Source: an uncultured Eubacteriales bacterium (GTDB taxonomy: Bacteria > Bacillota > Clostridia > Oscillospirales > Acutalibacteraceae). Taken from it: a stretch of DNA of 9,237 bases. The translations under genes and the position numbers were made by a program. This document shows positions 1 to 6,312 of the stretch, piece by piece. Each line of letters begins with the position of its first letter. Position 1 is the first letter of the stretch. The notes below the pieces were generated by a model. It searched no databases. It was not told the DNA's origin and saw nothing but the letters and a program-made list of their open reading frames with translations. Location of the stretch: positions 1 to 9,237 of the forward strand of contig CAQKRU010000010.1 of assembly GCA_948823415.1 (NCBI GenBank). The letters run 5' to 3'.

Positions 1-363
1 ACGGACCGGCACAGAGGAGACCTTAACAACCTTCCCCTCAATATAGGCGCTCATCGGCTTAGAGCGGTCATAAATGCGCACAGGCATACCCTCGGCGATT
101 TTCGAGGCATAGTTCGCGTCAACGTAGCAGACAACTGAACTCACGGCGTCGCGGTCACGAGGGCTACTCTGAAAAGCGCCGGTGCAAGAGACTTCCGAGG
201 TGATGTTCCCGTTAAAAGCCCAGACAGAAAACGAAGTCGCCAAAATAACCAAAGCGCCGATAATCAGCCAAACGCTGGGGTTCGAGACCTTGATATAGTC
301 GTTAAGCTGGTCGGGCGACGAAATGCGATCCAGACTCTTCTTTCTAAACAGGCTGTCATTCAT
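1..363 (-). CDS. HlyD-like secretion membrane fusion protein (NHLM bacteriocin type), N-terminal part
   Basis: An open frame without stops runs from an ATG at 363 to the left edge, giving 121 residues. The protein starts MNDSLFRKKSLDRISSPDQL, followed by one hydrophobic span at about residues 32-50 (WLIIGALVILATSFSVWAF) and a predicted extracytoplasmic part. A short cytoplasmic tail, one membrane anchor and then a beta-rich domain is the plan of HlyD/membrane fusion proteins that couple an ABC exporter to its substrate. The FRKKSLDRISSPDQLNDYI opening resembles proteins annotated as NHLM bacteriocin system secretion proteins in Clostridia; that is from memory. The residues after 60 (SPRDRDAVSSVVCYVDANYA, then GMPVRIY) fit the biotinyl-lipoyl-like region. 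GAGG lies 8 bases before the ATG, and a near-consensus promoter lies upstream. The partner ABC transporter/peptidase would be expected further left, outside the window. Family fairly sure, subtype less so. Confidence 0.72.
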   Translation of the reverse strand, partial: MNDSLFRKKSLDRISSPDQLNDYIKVSNPSVWLIIGALVILATSFSVWAFNGNITSEVSCTGAFQSSPRDRDAVSSVVCYVDANYASKIAEGMPVRIYDRSKPMSAYIEGKVVKVSSVPVR

Positions 364-454
364 GCGGTGAACCTCGCTTTCTTCCAGGCACAGAGCCAAA
401 CCGGCTCAAAAATAAAACTCAAGATTAATCTTTAATAAATAAATAATTGAGATG

Positions 455-483
455 ATTATACTATAATTTGTGCAAAATATCAA
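455..483 (-). promoter_or_regulatory. Sigma-A type promoter for the HlyD-like gene
   Basis: Read on the minus strand, TTGATA (plus 478-483) matches the -35 consensus at 5 of 6 positions, and TATAAT (plus 455-460) matches the -10 at 6 of 6. The spacer is exactly 17 bases. Transcription would start near 448, leaving a 5' leader of about 85 bases before the ATG at 363. It is the best promoter match in the window. Confidence 0.75.
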
Positions 484-613
484 CATAAAATAAAAAATAA
501 ACTGCAAAAATTTTCACAAAATCGAACGAGCAACATAAACAGTGGAGTTTCTAAAAAAGAAAAAAGCCGAAAACGCGATTGAGTAGGGCGTTTGGGGCGC
601 TGACAGATTATTC

Positions 614-642
614 TGGATTTTTTAAAATAAATAAATTATAAT
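614..642 (+). promoter_or_regulatory. Possible promoter for the methyltransferase-glycosyltransferase gene
   Basis: A perfect TATAAT lies at 637-642. With a 17-base spacer the -35 would be TGGATT (614-619), which is a poor match. The surroundings are AT-rich, so a chance -10 is possible. If real, the leader is about 105 bases and contains the GC hairpin at 654-666. Confidence 0.35.
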
Positions 643-653
643 AGTTTTAAAGG

Positions 654-666
654 GCCGGGTGCCGGC
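654..666. other. GC-rich hairpin in the glycosyltransferase leader
   Basis: GCCGG (654-658) and CCGGC (662-666) form a perfect 5-bp GC stem with a GTG loop, in an otherwise AT-rich stretch. There is no T-run after it, so it is not an intrinsic terminator. It may be an operator or an mRNA structure; function unknown. Confidence 0.4.
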
Positions 667-756
667 GATAAATGTGCATAGGTACCAGAATTTTTGAAAA
701 TTTTGAAATCAACTTAAATTTTTATAGAGATTAACGATTTATTGGGATGTGTGAGA

Positions 757-3342
757 ATGAACGACACGTATGGATACGACTTTTTTAAAACGGACTGCGG
801 CGCTGATTATAAGGACGAGAGCCACTGGAAGCCGTTTTTTGGGAAGATCGCGCAGGATATAGTGGATAAATTTAACCCCAAGACGGTGCTGGATGCAGGC
901 TGCGCAATGGGCTATTTGGTGGAAGCGCTGAGGGAGCGCGGGGTAGAGGCCTATGGCTTTGATGTCTCTGAATATGCGATCTCGAACGCGGTGGATGGGG
1001 CCAGGCCGTACTGTTTCGTGCATTCGATAACGGAAAAGCTTCCAGACACCATGCCGCAAAGGTTCGATTTGGTCATCACGATAGAGGTGATGGAGCATTT
1101 GTTCCCGGCGGACGGGGAAAAGGCGATCGCCAACCTGTGCCAGTACAGCGACACGATAATATTCACCTCCACGCCCTCGGACATCGAGAACATGACGCAT
1201 TTAAACGTCCAGCAGGCGGAGTATTGGTGCAAGGAGTTTGCTAAAAATTCGTTTTTTAAGGATCATGTTCAGAAGGTAGATTTCATCTGCGATTGGGCCA
1301 TGCTGTTTCGCAAAAAAGAGAATTTTGCAAACGTCATTTTTGACTACGAAATGTACGATAGAATCGAGAAGATGAAGCTCAGCAAGTTGGAGGCCGAGTG
1401 CACAAAAAACGCGGGCAAAATAAAGGAGTTAGAGGCGCGGGGCTTGGACGAAAAATTGAGGTATAAGCAGGTGGCGGAGGAGCACGCGTCGCTAAAGAAG
1501 GCCTATTTGGAGCTAAATGAGAAGTGTGAGCGCGATGAGTGCTTGATAGTTGACTTGAGGCGGCAGTATAACGAGATTGCGAATGCGCGGTGGTGGCGGG
1601 TCACAAAGCCGCTTAGGGTGCTTTGCAGTCAGTTGAGGCGGGTAATAAAAAAAATAATACGGCTGGGGTCTGGTAGAAATCGGCCAATTTCGAAAAAAGA
1701 GTTAAAAAAACAACGCGAAACTGTGTTTGAAAAAGATGTGAAATTTAGCATTCTAGTGCCGCTTTATAATACACCAAAGAATTTTTTGGAGGCGATGATA
1801 AAATCTGTAAAGGCCCAAACTTATGACAATTGGGAGCTGTGCCTTGCCGACGGCAGCGACCTTGGGCACGAGTATGTGAGGAAGATTTGCAACCAGTACG
1901 CCCTTGCCGACAACAGGATAAAGTATAAAAAGTTGGAGAAAAATTTAGGGATATCCGAAAACACGAACGAGTGCGCCAAAATGGCAACCGGAGGTTACTT
2001 TGCGTTGCTGGATCACGATGATATGCTGCATCCGAGCGCTCTGTTTGAGGTTGCTAAGGCGATAAACGAGAAGGATGCGGATTTCATCTACACAGACGAA
2101 ACAAAATTCAAGATATCGACAAAATATACGTTTGGACCGCATTACAAGCCGGATTTTGCAATTGACAATTTGCGGGCCTATAATTACATCTGCCATTTTA
2201 CGGCGTTTAAGAGGGATTTGTTGGAAGATGAAGACCTGTTTAAGCCTGAGTTTGACGGCTCTCAGGACCACGACTTGGTTTTGAGATTAACCGAAAAAGC
2301 GCAGAATATCGTTCATATTCCAAAGGTGCTGTACTATTGGCGCGTGCATAAGGGCTCGGTGGCTTCGGACATTGGCGCGAAGCCCAGCGCAGTTATGGCT
2401 GGAATCAAAGCGGTAGCGGAGTCGATGAAAAGAAACAACCTCGAAGCTCGGGTGGAAAGCTCCGCAATTCGCCCAACTGTGTACAGAATAAGATATAAGA
2501 TTATCGGGAACCCGATGGTTTCGATATTGATTCCAAATAAAGACCACGCGGACGTGCTCTATAAGTGCATCAATTCTATATTTGAGAAGTCCTCGTACAA
2601 AAATTTTGAGATTATCATCATAGAAAATAACAGCAAGGAGCCCGAAACATTCAGCTATTACGAGACTCTAAAAGGCCGCAGTAATATAAAAGTTGTTGAA
2701 TATGAAGCGGGCGGCAAGTTTAACTATTCTGCCATAAATAACTTTGGCGTCCGGTTCGCGGCGGGCGAGCATTTGCTATTTTTAAATAACGATACGTCTG
2801 TGATTAGCGGGGACTGGATTGAAGAGATGCTGATGTACTCTCAACGAAAAGACGTGGGAGCCGTGGGCGCAAAGCTATATTACCCCGATGATACGATCCA
2901 ACACGCAGGTGTAATTGTGGGACTGGGTGGGGTTGCGGGGCATGCATATTGCGGATTTAAGAAAACGGCCCCAGGATACATGGTGAGGCTACATTTTGCG
3001 CAGGAATATAGCGCTGTGACAGGGGCTTGCTTGATGACGGAGAAAAGCATTTTTGAAGAAGTCGGCGGTTTTGACGAAAAATTGTTTGAGGTAGCCTTTA
3101 ACGACGTGGACTTGTGTATGAAAATCCGCAAAAAGGGCTATAAGGTAATCTGGACGCCCTACGCAGAGCTGTACCATTATGAGTCAAAAAGCCGAGGCTA
3201 CGAGGATACGCCAGAAAAGAAGCAGCGCTTTAAAAGAGAAGTGCTTAATTTTAAAAGCCGGTGGGCAAAGGAGCTAGAGCAGGGCGATCCGTTCTATAAC
3301 CCCAATTTAACGCTGGACAAAAACGATTTTTCTTTAAAATAA
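757..3342 (+). CDS. Trifunctional SAM methyltransferase - two-domain family 2 glycosyltransferase (WsaE-like plan)
   Basis: 861 residues from the ATG at 757. The frame is also open from a TTG at 742, but the ATG has GGGA 9 bases upstream and is preferred. Residues about 1-190 are a class I SAM methyltransferase: VLDAGCAMG at 44-52 is motif I, with an acidic residue (D69 in GFDVSE) after strand 2. Residues about 199-275 are Lys/Glu-rich and look coiled-coil. A linker NARWWRVTKPLR (near 277) resembles linkers found in multi-domain surface-glycan transferases. The first GT2 domain starts with KFSILVPLYN at 329 and has DHDD at 419-422 (metal/nucleotide-sugar site) and QDHD further on. The second starts with VSILIPNKD at 588, has NND at 677-679 and an FNDVDLCMKI stretch near the end. 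The domain order matches WsaE of Geobacillus S-layer glycan synthesis, so addition of two sugars plus methylation of a surface polysaccharide is inferred; sugars unknown. Probably cytoplasmic, single-gene unit closed by the terminator at 3388. Confidence 0.9.
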   Translation: MNDTYGYDFFKTDCGADYKDESHWKPFFGKIAQDIVDKFNPKTVLDAGCAMGYLVEALRERGVEAYGFDVSEYAISNAVDGARPYCFVHSITEKLPDTMPQRFDLVITIEVMEHLFPADGEKAIANLCQYSDTIIFTSTPSDIENMTHLNVQQAEYWCKEFAKNSFFKDHVQKVDFICDWAMLFRKKENFANVIFDYEMYDRIEKMKLSKLEAECTKNAGKIKELEARGLDEKLRYKQVAEEHASLKKAYLELNEKCERDECLIVDLRRQYNEIANARWWRVTKPLRVLCSQLRRVIKKIIRLGSGRNRPISKKELKKQRETVFEKDVKFSILVPLYNTPKNFLEAMIKSVKAQTYDNWELCLADGSDLGHEYVRKICNQYALADNRIKYKKLEKNLGISENTNECAKMATGGYFALLDHDDMLHPSALFEVAKAINEKDADFIYTDETKFKISTKYTFGPHYKPDFAIDNLRAYNYICHFTAFKRDLLEDEDLFKPEFDGSQDHDLVLRLTEKAQNIVHIPKVLYYWRVHKGSVASDIGAKPSAVMAGIKAVAESMKRNNLEARVESSAIRPTVYRIRYKIIGNPMVSILIPNKDHADVLYKCINSIFEKSSYKNFEIIIIENNSKEPETFSYYETLKGRSNIKVVEYEAGGKFNYSAINNFGVRFAAGEHLLFLNNDTSVISGDWIEEMLMYSQRKDVGAVGAKLYYPDDTIQHAGVIVGLGGVAGHAYCGFKKTAPGYMVRLHFAQEYSAVTGACLMTEKSIFEEVGGFDEKLFEVAFNDVDLCMKIRKKGYKVIWTPYAELYHYESKSRGYEDTPEKKQRFKREVLNFKSRWAKELEQGDPFYNPNLTLDKNDFSLK

Positions 3343-3387
3343 AAAAGCTCAAAACTTGAAAAGTTTTTATGAATAGGAAAACAAAAA

Positions 3388-3424
3388 CACCCTTTTGAAC
3401 AAACAAAAGGGTGCTAATTTTTTT
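3388..3424. terminator. Bidirectional intrinsic terminator between convergent units
   Basis: CACCCTTTTG (3388-3397) pairs perfectly with CAAAAGGGTG (3404-3413) around the loop AACAAA. A run of seven T at 3418-3424 serves the plus-strand glycosyltransferase. On the minus strand the hairpin is followed by TTTTTGTTTT, which would end the transcript of the exported-protein array (gene A stops at 3457). Confidence 0.85.
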
Positions 3425-3456
3425 ATCATGAGATTGATAAATTAAAATTTATCGCT

Positions 3457-3960
3457 TTATATTAAAAGGCACTTAATGATAGATGGGCAAAGATGATTGC
3501 TTGACTCATCATCGTCATTGTTTGGCTCGTTAGTGTTTTCTTCCCCTTCAACGAACACATTATAGTTGTTGATGCCATCGCTAACTTGTTCATCTTCATC
3601 GACTTCCGACTTAGGCTTCTCAGCTTCTTCCTCATTTTCTATTTCGGTTCCAGAAATCGGGTCATTAGCTGAAGGGAAGTCGTCTGATTTAAAGCCGAGG
3701 TTGCTATTATCCTTGTCGTCGGCTTCTTCTTCTTCCTCCTCTTCAGAGTTTTTCTTTATCAAATAGATATGGCAAGTTGGCTTATAATCGTTGTCATCAT
3801 CATCTGGAGCTTCTTCTTCTTCAACAAAACTATCTGAAAAAGAAGCACTTACAACTTTTTCGAAAGAATTAGGAACGCTAACGCCTACTGCGAATAGAAT
3901 TGCTAAACTCATAAAGATTGGTTTTAAAGAAATTTTGTTTACGTTTAAAATATTTTTCAT
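3457..3960 (-). CDS. Array member A: exported acidic protein with two-cysteine C-terminal tail
   Basis: 167 residues, no recognised family. The start is the ATG at 3960, with AGGAG 8 bases upstream. An in-frame ATG at 3978 lies upstream of that Shine-Dalgarno and is less likely. Residues 1-39 are a Sec signal peptide (MKNILNVNKISLKP, then a hydrophobic core) ending KVVSA|SF. The mature part is extremely acidic and low-complexity: E47-50, D53-56, E73-79, then further Glu/Asp clusters, so probably disordered. It ends in HLCPSIIKCLLI, a Cys-x5-Cys tail resembling the ends of genes G and H, which carry a different leader type. Last gene of the minus-strand array, 28 bases after gene B and followed by the terminator at 3388. 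The 5' end is nearly identical in DNA to that of B. Role unknown; an extracellular or surface acidic protein is inferred from the signal and composition only. Confidence 0.8.
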   Translation of the reverse strand: MKNILNVNKISLKPIFMSLAILFAVGVSVPNSFEKVVSASFSDSFVEEEEAPDDDDNDYKPTCHIYLIKKNSEEEEEEEADDKDNSNLGFKSDDFPSANDPISGTEIENEEEAEKPKSEVDEDEQVSDGINNYNVFVEGEENTNEPNNDDDESSNHLCPSIIKCLLI

Positions 3961-3976
3961 AAAATTATCTCCTAAC
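3841..3976 (-). repeat. Direct repeat copy 1: 5' end of gene A
   Basis: Aligns without gaps to 4445-4580 (offset 604). It covers the ribosome site, start codon and signal-peptide codons through KVVSAS. The stretch 3898-3965 is identical to 4502-4569 over 68 bases; I count about 11 differences over the whole 136. Similarity stops just after the cleavage site. Confidence 0.9.
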
Positions 3977-3988
3977 ATTTTTTAAAAT

Positions 3989-4564
3989 TTAATCGTTCTT
4001 TTTATTAGAATTTTTAAAACAGCAAGAGCAACATTTTTGCCACAAAGATTGTTCTCTACTATTGCCGTCAAGACGACCAATATCATCAAGGTCATTATTT
4101 ACCGAAGCGTTAGAGTTTTTAAACTTTACGGAGCGAACCTCCATAATCATGCTGCTAAGTTCATCATAATCCCTAGGGGTAGACCCATAGTCAGCAGCGA
4201 CATCAATACTACCATTAAGGTCTTCTCTTACGTATATACCTTGGCGTGGGTAACCGTGACTTTTTTCAGGAAGTTCAGGGACATCAAATTTATCAGTGTC
4301 AAAGCCGAATGGCCATTCTAATACATCAATTCGTTTAACGGTACATTTATCATGGTTAAGTAAAGTAACAGCGTATCTTCCTTCAGGAATACCATTCCAA
4401 TTTTGGTCCTCAGTATTTTCGTCAATAGTTTGTTCATCTGAATAAGAAGCACTTACAACTTTTTCGAAAGAATAAGGAAAGCTGATTCCTGCAGTGAACA
4501 AAATTGCTAAACTCATAAAGATTGGTTTTAAAGAAATTTTGTTTACGTTTAAAATATTTTTCAT
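3989..4564 (-). CDS. Array member B: exported protein with CCxCC tail
   Basis: 191 residues, no recognised family. ATG at 4564 with AGGAG 8 bases upstream. The signal peptide (residues 1-39, ending KVVSA|SY) is almost identical to that of gene A. The mature part is unlike A: more ordered in composition, with a possible beta-strand pair around residues 58-80 (IPEGRYAVTLLN, then C74) and a segment with PRQGIYVRED near 106-115. The end is cysteine-rich: C178, C179, C181 and C182 in KCCSCCF, followed by a Lys/Asn tail. Such a cluster could bind a metal or form disulfides; this is inference. It lies 36 bases after gene C and 28 before gene A. A 10-base palindrome CTAACGTTAG (4576-4585) overlaps the edge of its ribosome site. 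Confidence 0.8.
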   Translation of the reverse strand: MKNILNVNKISLKPIFMSLAILFTAGISFPYSFEKVVSASYSDEQTIDENTEDQNWNGIPEGRYAVTLLNHDKCTVKRIDVLEWPFGFDTDKFDVPELPEKSHGYPRQGIYVREDLNGSIDVAADYGSTPRDYDELSSMIMEVRSVKFKNSNASVNNDLDDIGRLDGNSREQSLWQKCCSCCFKNSNKKND

Positions 4565-4580
4565 AAAATCATCTCCTAAC
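4445..4580 (-). repeat. Direct repeat copy 2: 5' end of gene B
   Basis: Partner of 3841-3976: the ribosome site and signal-peptide coding DNA of gene B. The near-identity is confined to the export leader, while the downstream mature coding sequences of A and B show no visible similarity. Confidence 0.9.
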
Positions 4581-4600
4581 GTTAGTTTATTTAATTACTT

Positions 4601-5482
4601 TTAAGCTATATTACAAAAACTATCCTCATTTGGTTGATTTTCTGTAGAATCCGAGGTTTCTTCATAATATTCATAAGGATTGGAAGACCCTCCTTGTTGG
4701 AAAAGGCTATTAAAATTTTCCCAATTTTTGCCGTCTTCTTCATTATAATAATTAGTCTCAATAGTGTATATGCCCTTTTCCTTAAGTGCCTGAAGGTACT
4801 CTATTTTTTCATTAGCAAGATTAATTGCTTTTTCCCGTTTATCCAAAAATTCATCCGTGTATTTTTCGTACTGACTGTAAAATTTTTCAAGGTATTTCGT
4901 CTTATCATCAAGTTCTTCTTGTTGATCTTTTTGCTGGCTAGCTTTACTTTTCTCAATATCCTCCTTAATTTTGCTTTTCAGTTCATCCACAGATTTGTTC
5001 CAGTATGGGTTGTCCTGACTGGAAATAAGTTTAAGGCGTTCATCCTTATCATTAAGTTCTTCTTGGGGATCTTTTTGCTGGCCAAATTTACACTTTTTAA
5101 CTTGATCAGAAATAAAGTCCGTATCATTTGCAAGGCAGATCATCATAGCAAGTCCTTCTTGCCGATTTTTTGGATGTTGAGACTCGAAAAAATCACGAGC
5201 CTCTTTCATACCTTTACTCACTTCTTCAATACTATTAACGTCAACAAATTCTGGATCTTGCCCCTCTTCATAGTTACGCCATTCATTAAACTCTGAGTCT
5301 AGATCATGATTTATATAATCAGGATCTATAGCATTCCATTCATCCAAAGTTATTTCTTTAAAACCAGCGCATGCAACTTTGCTAGTTATTGCGTAACCAA
5401 AAGTAAAAGTACTAAATACAATAAGACTGCTCATCAAAGTTGCCTTTAACGAAGCCTTGTTTACATTTAAAATATTTTTCAC
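4601..5482 (-). CDS. Array member C: exported Lys/Glu-rich protein with an internal 48-residue duplication
   Basis: 293 residues, no recognised family. The start is a GTG at 5482, the only non-ATG start I favour in the array, with GGGAG 9 bases upstream in the same sequence context as genes A and B. The signal peptide ends KVACA|GF at residue 39. The mature part is charged and probably helical, with coiled-coil-like Lys/Glu spacing from about 130 to 236. Residues 134-181 and 182-229 are a tandem duplication (QQKDPQEELNDK against QQKDQQEELDDK, and an SQ pair at the same offset). Cysteines include C38 inside the signal, C116, C131 and C290. The protein ends FCNIA, faintly like the KCNLI ends of G and H. 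It lies 29 bases after gene D and 36 before gene B. Localisation outside the membrane is inferred; function unknown. Confidence 0.8.
   Translation of the reverse strand: MKNILNVNKASLKATLMSSLIVFSTFTFGYAITSKVACAGFKEITLDEWNAIDPDYINHDLDSEFNEWRNYEEGQDPEFVDVNSIEEVSKGMKEARDFFESQHPKNRQEGLAMMICLANDTDFISDQVKKCKFGQQKDPQEELNDKDERLKLISSQDNPYWNKSVDELKSKIKEDIEKSKASQQKDQQEELDDKTKYLEKFYSQYEKYTDEFLDKREKAINLANEKIEYLQALKEKGIYTIETNYYNEEDGKNWENFNSLFQQGGSSNPYEYYEETSDSTENQPNEDSFCNIA
4796..5083 (-). repeat. Two tandem 144-base units inside gene C
   Basis: Unit one is 4940-5083 and unit two 4796-4939, in frame (48 codons each). The start of each unit is the best conserved part: 4901-4938 and 5045-5082 differ at only 3 of 38 bases. 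The remainder has diverged but keeps helical, charged character. Confidence 0.8.
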
Positions 5483-5511
5483 AAAAATTATCTCCCAAAA
5501 CTTTTTAAATT

Positions 5512-5928
5512 TTAATCGTCTTGCTGGCTATCGTCCTTAGAATTATTGTTACAGTTATTATCATCATTGCAATTATTATCATCTTTACAGTTACTATCAT
5601 CTTTTGAGCTACAGATTTCTAAAATAACATTTTTAATAGAGGCGTTTCCATAAAAAAAATGATCTGGATCATCTTTAAAATTATATGTTTCATATAAATT
5701 TTCAAACATTGGCTTAGAGTTACCAATGCCATTATCAACGTTTTTTGCCCCGTTACTGTTGCCAATAGGGTGTGCTAAATTTTGCTGGCTGTCATTTAAC
5801 TCTCCATTTTCATTATTCAAAGAGGCGAATGCTACTGCGTCATTAATAGCAAAGACATTAAACAAAATTGCTAAGCTCATCAAAATTGGCTTTAAAGAAA
5901 CTTTATTTAAATTTAAACTATTTTTCAT
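5512..5928 (-). CDS. Array member D: exported protein with a Cys-every-six Asp/Asn tail
   Basis: 138 residues, no recognised family. ATG at 5928 with AGGAG 8 bases upstream. The leader MKNSLNLNKVSLKP belongs to the A-E subfamily, with predicted cleavage AVAFA|SL after residue 35. The mature part is Asn/Asp/Ser-rich with a short hydrophobic patch around 86-105. From residue 106 it becomes a hexad repeat: C106, then SKDDSN / CKDDNN / CNDDNN / CNNN with C114, C120 and C126 exactly six residues apart, and it ends in an acidic Gln/Asp tail. Regular Cys and Asp could suit metal binding or cross-linking; this is a guess. It lies 44 bases after the broken gene E and 29 before gene C. Confidence 0.78.
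   Translation of the reverse strand: MKNSLNLNKVSLKPILMSLAILFNVFAINDAVAFASLNNENGELNDSQQNLAHPIGNSNGAKNVDNGIGNSKPMFENLYETYNFKDDPDHFFYGNASIKNVILEICSSKDDSNCKDDNNCNDDNNCNNNSKDDSQQDD
5542..5607 (-). repeat. 18-base microrepeat coding a Cys/Asp/Asn hexad in gene D
   Basis: Codes residues 108-129. Successive 18-base units encode SKDDSN, CKDDNN and CNDDNN, followed by a partial CNNN. The DNA units (TTATCATC-rich on the plus strand) are close enough to permit slippage expansion or contraction in whole hexads. Confidence 0.75.
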
Positions 5929-5972
5929 AATGTTTACTCCTTCAATTAATTCAATTTTAAATTGTCTAAAAA

Positions 5973-6248
5973 TTATTCATTTGATGTGCCATAGTCTTTG
6001 TCCGAATTATTATCACCACCGGTGCTTTCTGTGTTGTTGTTTGAGGCCTCAGGGTTTTCAGGATCCACCTTATCAAAATTTTCAATATCTTCAATGTTAT
6101 CAACAAGTGACTGTTCCGAGCTTTAACCATCGGGGAAGGAGGCAGTTGCAACGTTGTTAGACATTAAAGAAAAGGTACCAAATAAAATTATAGACCCTAT
6201 CAGAATAGGTTTTATCGAGATCTTTCGTAAATTTAAAACATTTTTCAT
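5973..6248 (-). pseudogene. Array member E: exported-protein gene interrupted by an in-frame TAA
   Basis: The ATG at 6248 opens a leader of the A-E subfamily (MKNVLNLRKISIKP, hydrophobic core, cleavage NNVATA|SF after residue 36). Codon 42 is TAA (6123-6125), directly after ASFPDG. The same frame then stays open for 49 more codons to a TAA at 5973-5975, giving a typical mature tail that is Asn/Asp/Glu/Ser-rich (SSEQSLVDNIEDIENFDKVD, then PENPEASNNN). Without the stop the protein would be 91 residues with no cysteine, the shortest in the array. The in-frame continuation of array-like composition argues for one recent nonsense change rather than decay. As it stands the product would be a bare signal peptide plus five residues. 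A sequencing error is possible. It lies 64 bases after gene F and 44 before gene D. Confidence 0.72.
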
Positions 6249-6253
6249 GAAGC

Positions 6254-6264
6254 ATCACCTCCTT
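6254..6264 (-). promoter_or_regulatory. Extended Shine-Dalgarno of the interrupted gene E
   Basis: On the minus strand AAGGAGGTGAT is an 11-base perfect complement to the 3' end of bacterial 16S rRNA, with its AGGAGG core 9 bases before the ATG at 6248. The other array genes have only AGGAG or GGGAG, so the strongest ribosome site belongs to a broken gene. Confidence 0.75.
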
Positions 6265-6312
6265 CCAATTTTAAATATATTAGGTTACCTAGCTAAAGAT
6301 AGAATATAGATA

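Larger units (their letters stand above)
364..756. other. Divergent intergenic region, 393 bases, no gene
   Basis: No convincing coding frame is seen between the divergent HlyD-like and glycosyltransferase genes. The region is AT-rich. It holds a near-consensus minus-strand promoter (455-483), a weak plus-strand promoter candidate (614-642), a GC hairpin (654-666), a small inverted repeat GAGCC/GGCTC at 393-397/403-407 in the HlyD leader, and an imperfect terminator-like inverted repeat AAACGC/GCGTTT (571-576/588-593) followed by T-runs when read on the minus strand. That last element has no minus-strand gene just upstream of it, so it may be a relic or may insulate the two promoters. Confidence 0.6.

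Noticed and set aside
742..756. TTG at 742 as start of the methyltransferase-glycosyltransferase
   Set aside because: The GGGA Shine-Dalgarno candidate begins inside this codon, so it cannot serve the TTG; it is well placed for the ATG at 757.
739..1200. Minus-strand 153-residue frame
   Set aside because: Antisense to the well-supported methyltransferase domain; Arg/His-rich with no motif.
3961..3978. ATG at 3978 as start of gene A
   Set aside because: It lies upstream of the AGGAG and would add MLGDNF. Genes B and C share the same ribosome site and start at the MKN equivalent.
4634..5296. Plus-strand 220-residue frame, Phe/Ile/Leu-rich, looks like a membrane protein
   Set aside because: It lies antisense to gene C. 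Reverse reading of Lys/Glu/Asp-rich codons gives Phe/Leu/Ile-rich protein by necessity. It has no ribosome site, and gene C has a leader, a ribosome site and array context.
6123..6125. TAA recoding in gene E
   Set aside because: TAA ends most other genes here, including E itself downstream. No recoding signal is seen, so a nonsense change is simpler.
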